Assembly (NCBI GenBank): GCA_003024785.1
Contig: PUQB01000266.1
Location: forward strand, 186,001-250,000
DNA: 64,000 bases
Source: Selaginella tamariscina
Taxonomy: Eukaryota; Streptophyta; Lycopodiopsida; Selaginellales; Selaginellaceae
Direction: 5' to 3'
The first letter of the stretch is position 1, and every line of letters begins with the position of its first letter. The notes beneath the pieces were generated by a model. It was not told the DNA's origin. It did no database searches and saw only the letters and a list, made by a program, of their open reading frames with translations. Positions 34,807 to 54,226 of the stretch are shown here, piece by piece. The position numbers were made by a program, and so were the translations under genes.

Positions 34807-36105
34807 GTAGCTAAGGATGGAGTTCTTTATTATAAAGAGAAAAGACATTATGTTCCATAAGAGACACGGAGGCAAAGACTGTTAAGAGAACATCATGATG
34901 TTCCTTTGGCAGGACATGGTGAAAGGCATAAAACATTGGCTCTACTAAAACATGGATTTTATTGATTGGGAATGGTAAGCAATGTTGTTGAGTATGTTAA
35001 TACATGTTCCACATATTAACAATGAAGAGTCAATCACAAAAACAAGCTGGAAAGTTATAATGTATACCAATTCCAGAACGGCCATTTCAAAGTGTTACTT
35101 TAGATTTGTCACGGGATTGCCAAAGTAGAGATAGTGAATGCAAAGCAAGCAACAAAGTTGTTCTTCCACAAAGTCGTAAAAGTGCATGGACTACCGAAAA
35201 CGATGATCTTAAATCAAGATTCTTAGTTTACATGTAAATTTTGGGGAACATTGTTTAGATAGTTTGGTACAATGTTGAAGTTTAATGCGGCTTACCATAT
35301 GCAGACAAATGGTTAAATAGAGAGGGTGAACTGAAGGGTCGAGGACTATCTTAGATGCTATGTTTAAGGTGATCAACTTGATTGGGCTGAACACTTGGAT
35401 ATGGCTGAGATATGTTATAATAACTTGACACACACAATTGGGTGTAGCTCGATGAAGGTGTTAACTGGGAATAAGGGTGGTATTCCTTAGAGCATGGTGT
35501 TATTGAAAGATGATGTCAATCAAGTTCCCTCTGTAGCAGAGTTCACTAGACAGTTGTATCGTACATGGGAAACTGCTCACCAAGTGATGATTGCAGCACA
35601 AGAAAGGTATCGTCAGTTGTACAATAAGTATCAACAGGATGTAGAGTATTAAGTTGGAGATATGGTATTATTGAGTACCAGAAACCTAAAAGTTCCAGTG
35701 ACTTTCTCAAAGAAGTTTTTATCACACTACATAGGTCCATACAAGGTAATAAAGCGAGTAGGAAGGTGGCTTATGGGTTAGATCTTCCTCTGGAGTTGGG
35801 AGTAATGCACAATGTGTTTCATGTCAATTTGCTTGAACCATTTCACAAAGATGAGAAACATCTAGAAAGATATGAAAACTTACGTTTGCTTCCTGAGCTG
35901 ATCGGTGATGTGAAAGAGTTCGAAGTTGAGTCAATTTGGATAAAGGATATTAAACGCAAGGGTCACGGAGACGTAAACGTGAATATCTTGTTAAGTGGAA
36001 AGGTTATCCGGCATGCAAATCGACATGGGAATCATTGGAGAATCTACAAAACGCAATGGAGCTAGTTAATGAGTTTGAGGTAAGGTCTCAAGTTGTTTAT
36101 TAAAA
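34807..36105 (+). mobile_element. Ty3/gypsy-type retrotransposon fossil (integrase and C-terminal chromodomain-like region)
   Basis: Plus-strand remnants of an integrase zinc-binding and core region are followed by a conserved post-integrase segment (GVMHNVFHVNLLEPF at about 35805-35850) and a chromodomain-like end (about 35900-36065). The 5' half of the element is missing. It is broken, with several interruptions. An LTR of the same orientation follows at 36107. Confidence 0.75.
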
Positions 36106-36106
36106 A

Positions 36107-36606
36107 ATTGTTAAAGGTACAATGTTAGGAGCATAGGACATCCTACTATTGAGAGAATAAGGGTAGGAAGGTCCATAGGTAGCGCGGATGGAAGGCTAGG
36201 AAGGAAAGAAATTCTTATCAAGAGGAATATGATAAAGGAAAAGGAAAAGAATATCTTGGAAGGGAAAGGTTGACATGGCGAGAGGTAGAGTATGTTATGG
36301 TAGTTAGGGTAAGGAAAAAGAGGTCTCCATGCTTATTCTCTTGTACTCATGTTCAGAAAAGAAAAGAAGGTGTATATTATAAGATCTCTTGTGTAAATCT
36401 ATATATACTTCCAATGAATATCTAACAAAGTAATAATCAAAATCATTTCTTGCCTTTAACTTCGAAAACTAGTCATATTGGCTTAAACAAGAGGTAATTT
36501 GATATATGTATATTGAGAGTGATGAAAAGAAATGTGTATAGCCTTTTCTGACTATGCTTGAGAAGGTATTGGTTAAATAGGAAAATGTGAGTTTTCCTAT
36601 TTAACA
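36107..36606 (+). mobile_element. LTR, first copy (fossil, 3' LTR of the gypsy-type element)
   Basis: Begins TGTTAAAGGTAC and ends 'tcctatttaaca'. It includes 'gagcata..a.gtcctact', 'aagatctcttgtgtaaat' and 'aaaactagtcatattggc'. It directly follows the pol remnant at 34807-36105. Confidence 0.6.
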
Positions 36607-36656
36607 AAAATAAAGTGGACTTTAGTTCTTATTAACTTAGGGGCCGATAGACAATT

Positions 36657-37193
36657 TAACTGTTAAAGGTAAAATTAGGAGCATAGAACGTCCTACTGTG
36701 GAAAGAATAAGGGTAGGAAGGTCTGTAGTAAGCATGGAAGGAAAGGCTGTGAAGAAGGAAAATCCTTACCGAGAGGAAAAGGTGAGTAAAGAAAAGGAAG
36801 TTTCGGAAAGGAAAATGATGACGTGGTGAGAGGAAGGGTAGTTAAGGAGTAGTTAGGGCAAGGGAGAAGGGGTCTCCACAAGAAGTTCCAACAGGAGAGA
36901 GAGGTTCTCCACACTTTGTCTCTTGTATTTATGTAGTAATGAAAGGTGCATATTATAAGATCTTATGTGTATGTATGTATACTCTTAATGAATGGATCTA
37001 ACAAGGCAATAGCCAAAATCCGTTCTTGCCCTTGACTTTGAAGACTAGTCATTGTGGCATTGAGAGAAGGTGTTTTAGTATATACATATGTGGAGAGTTG
37101 ATGTAAAGATAGTGTGTAGCCTTTCTTAAAGGTTAAGAGAAAGGAAACCAGTTAAACAGGAAAAGGTGGGGTTTCCTGTTTTCCTGTTTAACA
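36657..37193 (+). mobile_element. LTR, second copy in direct orientation (fossil)
   Basis: Same landmarks as 36107-36606, in the same order and orientation (TGTTAAAGGTAA start, 'tcctgtttaaca' end). About 50 bases of internal-type sequence, containing 'ttaggggccgatagac', lie between. It may be the remains of a second element or an internally deleted one. Confidence 0.6.
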
Positions 37194-37540
37194 TTAACTA
37201 AAGGCTTTCAATATAAATTTTAGTTAACATAAAAAACTTAACTAATTTATTGTTTATGTCGGGTGACAAACTTTGCAAACGTGCAAAAGTTTCCAGGTGA
37301 CTTCATGTCACAGGTGGTGCCTCTGGCAACTGAGTTATACTCATTGAATGACGGTTATGAAGTACTTGGCTTCACATAAAGCAAGGGGGGTAATAAACTT
37401 ATGAACTTTTTGTTGATTCTGCATAGAGTGATTAGCGTTAGTTTTCCATTATTTTTTTGTAACCTAGTCTAGTCTTGGTTGGATCTAGTAGGGCAATGGG
37501 GCCCGTTCAACGAGGACATTAACATTTTAAAGTAGGGAGT

Positions 37541-38150
37541 GTGTTATAGTTTTTACTATGACTCAACCCTTTACTTTGAAGGTTGAATGTTATTATCTAT
37601 TGAATTATGTGACGAACCCTAGATGTAGTGAGAAATAGCCTCACTTAGTGCACTTAGGTGTTTAGGGGTAGTCCGGCCAAATATCTTAAAAAACTCTAAG
37701 TGAATGTAGCACTTACTTTCTAGATAACTCTCCCTCGGTTTGACGTTCCAGTTAGGTTTCCTCAAAAGAGTATAACTTGTTAAAAAGGGTTAGGGACACC
37801 CTAGGGTTGCCCTAACCCCACACTTTAATACCCCCTGGGGGTTAGGTTTAGGTTTAGTAAGTTAGGTCATCTCATTTCATTAAGGGTTAGCCCACTTACT
37901 CATTTAGGAAAACCAAGGGGGTTGGGCCAGCTCCATCATATAAATAAGGTAGAGTATATGTAGTGAGAGTTCTTGGGTTCAAAAGAGAGTTCACTATTCT
38001 CCTGCTGTGCAAGCTAAGCTTGTGTTGTTAAGGCACAACTCTCCGTTGTGCCACCCTAACTTTCACACAACATGGGTACATTCCACCTTCAAGTTAACCT
38101 ACCCTTATCGTTGGCAGGATTTTGCCCTTGTGACGGGTACGTCACATCCA
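37541..38150 (+). mobile_element. LTR fossil of a second family, plus orientation
   Basis: Starts TGTTATAG and ends near CGTCACA. It contains a TATA-like 'catataaataagg' about 395 bases in. It matches the inverted block at 39035-39645 and part of 16283-16681. Confidence 0.6.
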
Positions 38151-39034
38151 AGGAATTAGTCAATTCTTTGGTGTCAACCCACTCGCAAGCTTGTAAAGGA
38201 TTGCCCAAGTTCACATTCCACAAGACTAATGGATGAAGCCTTGCTCAGGTCGCCTCATCCACACCAAGCTAGGAACGATACTTGTAGCTCGACTAGCCCA
38301 CACATCCTGACTCACAAGGTGAGCCTTGACCATGGACTTGGCAAACTGGGGGTGTGAGTTCCTAAAGAGGCAGGTTCCTAATAAAGGTACTTTACTAGAT
38401 ATCGTGGGGGTTTCCAAAGAAAGATTCCAGGGTTGGCATCTGGCAAGCCGCCTTCATGGCACTAAGTAAAAACTCTAACATTGCAAGTGCCTCATGAATG
38501 AGCTCTTGCTAACGAGCTTAAAATGTTCAACCCTTGAATCCCAAGGAAAAGTCTCCCCTTAACTAAATGTGACAAATAGCACATCCAGTTAGAAGACCTA
38601 ACCTCCTTGAGTGAATGCCCAAGGTTTAGCACCCTAATGTGAGCACATGCACACCCTGCTTGCTAGAGTATCCAACCCCTCGACATTGAGCCCATGAGAT
38701 AACCCAAAGGGCGTGCCTCATGTGTTGTACGTGTGCAATCTAGTCTAGTGTTACATCTTCATGTGACATTGTTTCCAAGATGTGAGCTATCATGCCATAG
38801 CCCTTTAATAAAAACCATGGTCTAAGCCAAAATAGTTAATCCATGGATTCAAGAGTTGCACCCGATGTCATGAATGTGGCTCTCAAAATGTCGACTCTAG
38901 AACCCCTTTGTGATCCCTCGGGAACTCGATAAGAAAAACTTATCAACCAAAATCTCACACCGGACAAGGACACGAATATACCCTACTTAGTTATGAGTGC
39001 TCTTAACTTGACATGAAGGAGGAGACTGGAGACA
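38151..39034. mobile_element. Likely internal remnant between inverted LTRs, no coding frame recognised
   Basis: Sequence between two LTR copies of opposite orientation. No gag or pol motif could be read. It is probably an old deleted internal region. Confidence 0.35.
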
Positions 39035-39645
39035 AGCCTCAACCTCTGACCCTTGGAATATGTAGTTCAATAAGACCTCTCATGCATGCATTTGCCAATG
39101 TTAAGGGTAAATTACCCCTACCCCTATTGTTTGGAAGTTGAGGTGACACAACAGAGGGTTGTGCCTTAACGATACAAGTTAGAGCTTGCACTAGTAGAAG
39201 AATAACGAGCTCAATCATAAACCCATAAACTTTCACTATATATACTCTACCTTATTTATGTGATTGAGCCCCCCCTCCACCCCACCCCTATTTTCCTATT
39301 TGTGCTAGCACAAAATGCTAGCCCCACTCCTACCCCTAAACCCTACCAAGGGGAGGGGATTTTAGGGTGTGGGTTAGGACAACCCTAGGGTTAGGTTAAC
39401 CCTAGGGGTGTTCTTAACCTCATTTGCACTAACCAAAAAACTTAATTAAAATGTCAAAATCGGGAGAGTTTTTTAAAAGATAAGTTCTACCTTCGTCTAG
39501 AGTTTTCAATGACACTCGATTGGACCATCACTAAATACTCAAGTGGACATGTTTCCTACTACATTTAAGGTCCATAAACATAGTACAGTAAGTAACAACA
39601 GTCAATGTGCAAAGTAAAAGGAGTCTTAATAAAAAATTATGAACT
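39035..39645 (-). mobile_element. LTR fossil of the same family, minus orientation
   Basis: Its minus strand matches 37541-38060, including 'ataaataaggtagagtatat', 'aaggcacaac.ctctgttgtg' and the 'aaccctaggggtg' stretch. It is degraded at the outer end. Confidence 0.55.
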
Positions 39646-40300
39646 GATAGCAAAGGATACCCCATCATACCTGAATATGAACCTCCATATGGGCATCTAG
39701 CAACATTGAGAGGAGCTATCAAGGGTAAATTCTATAGAGGTTTAGGGATGCATAGAGCTTGGATAGAAAAGAAGGATTAGATATAGCTCTCCAATTTCAA
39801 ATAGATTTTGCTCAAGTGGTTGTGCACAACTTAGAGAACAAGTTTGAAGACACCAACATGCTTAATAATTTCAAGATTTTTTCTCCAGTTCACATGTTTG
39901 AAATATGAAATTGTTAAAGAAATTTGGAAAAAAAGAGTTACAAGAGCTTATGAATTTCTATGGAGTTGACAAAGAGATTAAAGGTAAATAATTTCCTAAA
40001 ATCATTATTAAAGAGAAGTTGGATGAGTTCAAAAGGTTTAAGATTCAAGCAAGCCCAAAGTGAATGGCCAAAGCTTTTGTGATACCACAGCATACTTATT
40101 TCAACAAAAGTTTGTAAGGAGAACGAATATCTTCAGCCGGTTAAACTCAACACTATTAAACTTACACAAAGTTATAACACAACAATATGTAAGCGTGACT
40201 TCAGCAAGTTGGCACATATTAAGGACAAATACAGTTATTAATGCATTAATGAGAGTCACATAAGAGTGACAACTTTGATTTTGAAGCTTGTATCAACAGA
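39646..40300 (+). mobile_element. hAT-like transposase remnant (C-terminal)
   Basis: Plus-strand frames include LRGAIKGKFYRGLGMHRAW, NNFKIFSPVHMFE and, at about 40185-40262, CKRDFSKLAHIKDKYSY followed by INALMRVT. This recalls the 'CERxFSxLxxIKTxxRxxL..xxLxxLMRI' dimerisation end of hAT-type transposases. It is strongly decayed, with no ends recognised. Confidence 0.35.
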
Positions 40301-40379
40301 AACAACAATGCAAATTACATGCATATCTTTACATAGGTAAATTCTTATTCAATTTCTTATTTAATTTTAATCAGTATGA

Positions 40380-40610
40380 AAAATGAAGGCTGATTTTGTT
40401 GTTTACAGAAACTTTGCTGGCAATTCTTATGAATTTCCTAATTTTGCATATTGAATAAAAGAACTTTTCTAACTCTGTATGCGATGACGAAGGCTGAGGT
40501 TTTTGTTTACAGGAACTTTGCTGGTAATTCTTACGAATTTCGAAGGAAATTTTACATATTGAATAAAAAACTAACTCTGTATATGACGCGACGAAAAGTC
40601 ACATGTAACG
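40380..40610 (+). repeat. Tandem duplication of a block of about 110 bp
   Basis: Two copies of 'gaaggctga.gtt.ttgtttacag.aactttgctgg.aattctta.gaattt..attttgcatattgaataaaa..aactctgtat' start near 40386 and 40490. They sit just upstream of the ABCC gene. They may be diverged transposon debris. Confidence 0.8.
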
Positions 40611-40726
40611 ACAAAATTACAAGACTTCCACATATTAATTAATCAGGTTATAAAACTTAATTATATATAATTAACCTTCAAAATTAAAATTAAAACCATT
40701 TTTATACTAATTAGAAAAGGAAAGGG

Positions 40727-47355
<6,629 letters not shown>

Positions 47356-49120
47356 ATGTTAATTTTACGTTACAAATAGTGTATATATTGTGTGTGTGTG
47401 TGTGTGTAAATTTATATTAAGAATTTAAATGGTGAAATTTTAAACAAACAAACATATATGTTTTTAGACTGAAATAAAATTAAGCCAGTAATCAATAGTT
47501 AAGGCTGAAACAGACTATAATTTGTGTGAAAGTAATAATGATAATATTTAAACAATTAGTTATAATATTATTTTAAATATTATATAAAGTGTATAAATTG
47601 TATACACACAAAGTGTATAAATATTGTATACATACTCTAGAAATAAAAAAGTTTCTTGTAAACTCATAAATTTTTGTTGAGAGCATGTTAATAAGATTGA
47701 TTATCTCAAAAAAGGTTTTTAATCATATAGTAATTAAATTAATATTTTTGTCATTTAATTATACAAATGTGTGCATGTACAACTTATAAAAAACATGTAA
47801 TAATCAAGTGACAAAAGCAATATTAAAAGTCTTTATTAAAATCACAAAACTAAAGATGCTAAAAACAATATAATATAGTACAGCATGCCATTTATTTAAC
47901 TTACCTCAATCTATATTTACTTCATCTTATCATTTATGTAAATTTAATATTAATCACTATTATAATTTATATATCTTTTGCTTATGTACTTATGCTAATA
48001 ACTACTAATATATTTTATTTTCATTAAACCATCTAATTAGAATCCTTAAAGAATATTAAAAAAAAATGGCTTTTAAGTGTGAAATAATAAAATAAATTAA
48101 ATTATACCCTAAAGATTAAAGACAAGCATTACATATATATATATATATATATATCAATAGTTGAATGGCTTAAATTTAATTTGATAATATGTATGTTTAT
48201 TTAAATCGTATACTAAGGTTGTCTCGTGTGAAATCAAATACTTTACTATTTCAATAAATATATGTAATCTTATATATATATGTGTGTGTAATATCTTTAA
48301 ATATAAATCTAAAAACGGACCTAGGTATGTTTTACCCTTTAAAGCTTTTGTTTAAAATATATAAATTCTGCTTTAAAAAAAAATCATATAGGATTAAAAC
48401 ATCCTAATAATAATTTATTTCAAAAATATGACACACACACACACACACACACATGTATATAATACAGTTCAAAATTTGTGTGAAACATGTATCATAGATC
48501 CATATAGTGTTATGTATTTGTATTTTATTTATAGTTAGGACCAGCATTATAAAAAATTATTAAATAGAATATAATCTATATAGATATAAACTATTATGTC
48601 TGAATATAATTGAAATATTTATTGGATTATATCCATATGCTCAAGATATAGTTGTATAGCATAAGCATATACATTCAATAAAACATTATCTTATTATAAT
48701 AAAAACTTAAAAAGGCATGTATTTCTTCATAAGTGGATACGTACTGTCTCAATATAGAAAAGAGAATTATATAAAATTATTTTCTGTGTTTACTATTCAA
48801 ATAAGTTCCTGGATGGAGTACCAAAAGTGTTTTTTAAACAATAAAAATTATTAAAACAAAACTTTGGACATCTTAATGTTATGAATTTCCGGTCTTAACA
48901 TCAAGATCATTATTGACATCAGCAATTTTCAATACCATCATTATAAATTTAATTAAAAATAATATTATCATCTCTTAAGAAGATTTATTCAGGTTTGTTT
49001 TAAATGACTTTTTGTACCACTACATGTCAACACTTTGTCATCAACAATATGTATAATATGTTACAAATAAATAAAATATGAAAACTAGAAGTTATGTAAA
49101 ATTTAAGTATTATATAAATA
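47356..49120. other. Intergenic region between two convergent genes
   Basis: AT-rich with TG (47390-47408), TA (48133-48153) and CA (48431-48452) runs. It is the shared downstream region of the ABCC gene (+) and the galactosyltransferase gene (-). No gene is seen. Confidence 0.7.
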
Positions 49121-49730
49121 TTATCTCATATTACAACACTGAGCTTCTCCCTGTTGCAATTTCTCCCACATGCACAGCATTTGTCTAGGAGACTGATAAT
49201 GTGCAGTGTAATAATCCTCTACACACCCCCATTGGCAAAACTTGAGGTTGTGTACGTAATGTACGGACTGCTCCAGGTTGAACTGTACGACCCACATCCC
49301 CATACTCACGTCCTCCATCTTAAATAACTGTAAAAGACATACACCATAGTGAGCACGTGTGTGTGTGTGTCGCATTACACATCATGGAGTATGTCTCTCA
49401 TATACAGTTCATAAACATAATAATACATAAGACTTAAATCTTACTCTTAATGTATTGTTTCTGTGCTGTTCCAAGATAAACTTAGCTATATCTAAAGAGA
49501 TTATGTATCCAGGCCCATTTGCATAAGGAGGATATTCTTCTTCAGGCCACTCCTGTATAAACAACACATCCTTGAAACTTTAGTAAATTAATCTAGTTTA
49601 ATTTTCTGTGTAATCCCATAAATGAATTGTGTGTGTGTGTGGTGTGGTGTGTGTGTGAGTGGGGAGAGAGAGAGAGTACTAGTGATCTTATGCAGAAGGT
49701 TATCGAGATATTTATGTAAGTGTAAACCAG

Positions 49731-49779
<49 letters not shown>

Positions 49780-52354
49780 GATAGGTGACAGCCCATTTGC
49801 CTTCTCTAAGGGGCCTATGGAACTGGTTGATATTGCCCATGTACAAACCGGGGCCTTTCTACTGCTTTTTAACAAGTTTGCTATAGTCTCCACTCACAAA
49901 TGTATCATCGTCCGTCTTCATTATATGATTTGCAGATATGTTCTGAACCTGCATTGTATAACGTACATACATATCTATATCTATGATCGATAGATAAACA
50001 CGCAGACTAATATATATGCTTACCGCATATTCGCAAATAGCGACAGTTTTGAGGACAACGAGGTCGTAGTGATCGATGAAAGGCAAAATAACCATGTCTC
50101 CAAAATATTCTGCTTCCTCTCTCACTTGCAAATTGATCTCCACGTCAGCATGCTACATAACAACCACATTAAGCTTGTAATCACACAATTATCCGTGTGT
50201 GAACATTTACCAAGGCGACAAAGAATCTGGCAACAACTTCCGAACTTTGTATTGATTCAGACTGCATCCACGTCTTCCTTACAGCCATACGCTCAGCAAA
50301 ATGGTTGCTAGCTGAAAGAATTCCTATAAACAGATGAAGAGGACCTGGTAAAAGTATAGAAACGTCAATACATTTGTATATTCAAAGCGTGTGTGTGTGA
50401 GAGAGAGACACCTTGATGTGATAACTTTGGAGCTTTGTATTTCTCAGATTCTTCAAGGAGCTGCTCCGAGGACACCGTTGTTTGTGAAGATGGTAACGCT
50501 GTTGCTACTGCGGATCGAACCTCAACATCCCCATCAATAGCAAACCCTGTTGCTTCCTCCAATATAAACCCCTAGACATATTTACACAAAATAGTCAACA
50601 CACAGACATATACATGCATATATGATAATATACTTACTGTGCGGTAAGGGAAAGATGTTATATGCCTGCCATCGACACTAACATGGTAACCTTCCCAGCC
50701 AGCTCTAATGGTTAACACAAACAGCCTCTCCTCCACAAAAGGATATAACCAGTCCACGTCTGTGGATTTAGAATCAGGATTAGGCATAAGCTTGTTTAAC
50801 CACCATGATTTGGTCTCCTTTCTTCCTACACTTTGACTTGCTTCTGTATCTGTTTTCTCCAGCGGGTCTTCTCTTAACCATTTCTCACATTTAGGAAGCC
50901 CATCAACTGTAAGTAATCAGTAAGTTGTGTGTGTGTGTGCGGGCGTGCGTGTGTGTAATGCAGTCAATATATAATGTACATATTAGTGTGCTTTGAATAA
51001 TATATATCTACACATGAATGTAAACAAAATTGAAAATAGATTGTTTTATTTACAGATTCATATCTGATGCTTAATATGCCACACACACACACATATATGC
51101 ATATAAGTATCTCTGTATGTGTATACATATATATGTTACCAGTTTCTTCTTCGTCAGGAGAAGTCCAGCCTTCACACCGTTGAGCACCACCCCATTGTCC
51201 TCTGTAGCAAGTATTAAGCTCAATTACGGGCCTACTACTCCAATCACCCTTAACCTCGGATTAACATGCAAAATCCTGGGTGGATCCTCACCGTCCACCA
51301 GCTTCAATCCCCTAAGCTCCACCATGAACTGTGAAACCATAACCTCTTTTTGTCCGTCAGGTAACATCCGAATATGAGGGGTATTTTCTGCATGCGCTTT
51401 TGAGGGCCTTCCTACCACTGTTATTGATGAGCCTGATGCTAAACCGCACGGTATTAACATCACATTATTGCTTTGGTTAAGTTCTTCTCCGGATACTATA
51501 AGCACCTGTTGAAACATATTAGATTATAAACCAATGTATACATGTGCAGCTAAAATATATACATCTCTCTCTCAATATGCAGGTTTTATATATACTATGA
51601 CGTGTTGGAGTCTTCTTGTGCGACAGACTGTAAGCACGATATATAGATTGAACATTAACAAGTACTAAAGCATCAAAAAACTATAAATGTGGTTTATATG
51701 TTAAACACACATGTATGTTAAATTCTTAATATATATTATAATATTTTTTAAACATTGAGACAGATGTATCTCCGGTATATGATTGGTTTCCATGCAAAAC
51801 ACGTCCAAATTATATTTTATCGGATTCTAGAAATAGAGCATTCATAACTAAATTAAATAACATCTACATATGTATAGCTCGTATATTTATTTTACAGTAC
51901 CTGTGGGCAGTTCGATCGTTGTTTAGATGATGCTAGAGATGAGTTCCTAGCAAGACTATGTATCCTGTTTGAAGAATTGAAGCCTTAAACCTGGATTCAA
52001 CAATCCGCCACATCTCTCTCCCGGCCGCTCTTGCTGTCTCGGCCTGATCCAAAAGAGCTGAAGAAGTAGAATTGTCCGATATGCTGTCCGGTTACCGTCC
52101 GGGCTGTCTGAGATGGTTGTAGACGGTCCCTGCGGTGGAGACTGTCCTTCTTCTTCTTCAGGCAGCAGCTTTCTGGAGTTGGGATGATCATTAACGAGAT
52201 TATTTGGCTCCTGTTGCTGTGATCGGATCTTCAGCTGCTGTTGGTCGGACCGAAACAGATTTGGTGCTTCCAGTGCCATGATCACTAAACAAGTCCCCAC
52301 GATTCCCATAAATATCCTGAAGAATCTTACTCTCCTACTCCCGCAGAATCCCAT
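49121..52354 (-). CDS. Hydroxyproline O-galactosyltransferase (beta-1,3-galactosyltransferase with galectin domain)
   Basis: Golgi type II enzyme that adds the first galactose to hydroxyproline of arabinogalactan proteins. Start ATG at 52354 ([15 protein letters not shown]). A signal anchor follows ([14 protein letters not shown]), then a Pro/Glu/Gln-rich stem. The galectin domain has [46 protein letters not shown] and [21 protein letters not shown]. The GT31 catalytic domain has [32 protein letters not shown] (metal-binding DxD), [15 protein letters not shown] and [11 protein letters not shown]. About nine exons lie at roughly 52354-51901, 51506-51140, 50907-50638, 50574-50413, 50347-50213, 50152-50023, 49948-49779, 49551-49445 and 49327-49121. 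Single-base breaks occur in exon 1 near 52075, near 51240 (before GDWSSRP) and in the DxD exon. Family call is firm. Confidence 0.95.
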
Positions 52355-52856
52355 CTGCCCGACTTCTTCATTGAAGGTGTAGCCTTAAAACCACAATAAT
52401 AATATGTGGTATGTGGGCAAATCCCCGACAGGAAATCTATGTACACAAGCTATGGAGAAAGCTGAGAGAAAGAATATACAAGCTTTAACGAGTCAAAGCT
52501 ACCGAACACTGCAACCAGATCCGAGTACGAGGGCTACCAATACCTCAATGTCCGGTCTGCGATCGCACCGAGGACGAGGAAGAGGAAGAGGAAGAAGACA
52601 AAGAAAGTGCTACAGTGCATCGAAACGGGCGGATGAATCCACCCATTTCAGCTCCACAGATGGGTCATTTCTCCGGATTTGAGCAATCCCGGGCCGCTAT
52701 TTCTGCACAAAACCTAGCTAATCCGGTGCCCTATTTTCTGCCATCGCCATTTCTATTCTCTCCTTTTTCCTTCCCCTGTTTCTATCTCGTCTCCTTCATT
52801 CTGACCGTACGCGACGCGTGGTCCAGGTCGTACGCGCCGCTCAATTATCTACATTA

Positions 52857-53070
52857 ACGTGGCATATATCTACCACGTGGCATTGCGCGTGGACTTACTC
52901 TGTCCGGACAACGGGTCACATGTCATATCCCCTCCGGCGGAAAATTTTAACGGCTTCCTTGTTCAAAAAGGTAAGAAAGCTTTACTAGATTCTCGGCAAA
53001 TGTACGTGGGGATGACCACTTTTACCCTGATTAGGTTTTTTTAAAGACTAAAGTCTGGTTTCCACGTGTC
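52857..53070. promoter_or_regulatory. Cluster of ACGTG (G-box/ABRE-like) elements upstream of the galactosyltransferase gene
   Basis: ACGTGGC at 52857-52863, CACGTGGC at 52874-52881, TACGTGGG at 53003-53010 and CACGTGTC at 53063-53070 all lie within about 215 bp. They are 500-720 bp upstream of the start at 52354. In plants such elements bind bZIP factors and often mediate abscisic acid response. Function here is inferred. Confidence 0.5.
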
Positions 53071-54160
53071 ACCAGACACGAACTTCATCGCTCCATACTA
53101 TCGGCCTCACGTAAAGAAGCTCCCAAAAGTAATAGCCTACACCTAAATACAAAATAATTAATACCCTACAAGCAAGGGTACATCTGCATTACATAGGCTA
53201 ATCCAAGTTCTCCGTGTTGTGTTGTCGATTTAATGACATAAGAATGTTGTAACATTAAAAGAGAATATTCGAATTGCGTGATTAACATTACGAATATTAT
53301 AACCGACACGGCACTCCAACCATGTAAAAGGAGCTAAATTAAAACTTTAATGTGTGCGTGTGCGTACGTACCTTATCACGTAATGTGTGCGTGTACATAT
53401 ATGTATATATATTACAAAGTGACAATGACAACGCATTTAAAATAGGCAACGTCTTCCCACCCTATTGCCAGAGCAACAACCAATTTGATTCACTAACAAC
53501 CAGACATATTTGTATATTGCATTATTAAAGTATAATAAATAGTAGGAAATAGATTATAATTAATTAAATAAGTTTAATATAGTTATGATAACGTGAAAGG
53601 CGCATGTTGTAGGGTTTGTTGTTTCGATTGCTTTGTCACTTTCGACTGCTGTTCTCGTATATATTCGAACGGTATGATCTGAACATATAAAATAAATATA
53701 TATTATACATCCCACGTGTTTACTAACTAGACTAGGCATGTGTCTGTTTGATTACCAAACGCATATCCAAATGTGTTTGTTCGTATATTTGCGTGTGTGT
53801 GTATGGGCGTACATATACACATTGCACATATGTATATGTATGTGTCTTAGCTCCACATTTTCTATAACTTGTATCAATGACTATGTTTATAATGTATATG
53901 TTAATAACATTTAATTTATACGTATAACATATTATGTTAGAAAACCCTAAAAATACGTGACAACGGTTCATTTCTTAAAAAATATTTAAAACTAACTTAA
54001 ATTTAATTTTTAAACATATCTTTTAAAAAGGGGAAAACATTCCACATATGATATTTACGAATTACATTTGACTTTGAAAAGTTCTGCGCTAAAGTACAAC
54101 GTCGATGCTATATTTAACTGAATAATGAATTTGACTCTTATGGAAGCTAAAAGTCAAATG
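53071..54160. other. Intergenic region between divergent genes
   Basis: Mostly AT-rich; further ACGTG (53713) and CA/TG repeats are present. No gene is seen. It lies between the divergent galactosyltransferase and PRP4 genes. Confidence 0.6.
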
Positions 54161-54217
54161 ATGGGTTTAGGGTTTTAAATTTGTTTTAGGGTTCTAGGGG
54201 GGAATTAGGGTTCTAAG
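54160..54217 (+). promoter_or_regulatory. Telo-box-like TTAGGGTT leader of PRP4
   Basis: Four copies of (T)TAGGG lie within 55 bp of the start codon. This fits the telo-box-type motif common in promoters of plant housekeeping genes. Confidence 0.55.
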
Positions 54218-54226
54218 AATGGCAAA

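Noticed and set aside
36693-36914. Minus-strand open frame rich in Pro and Leu
   Set aside because: It lies inside a purine-rich LTR copy and is low complexity.
52404-52682. Plus-strand open frame with an RGRGRGRR run upstream of the galactosyltransferase gene
   Set aside because: It overlaps the likely 5' leader and promoter of the minus-strand gene and has no recognisable domain.
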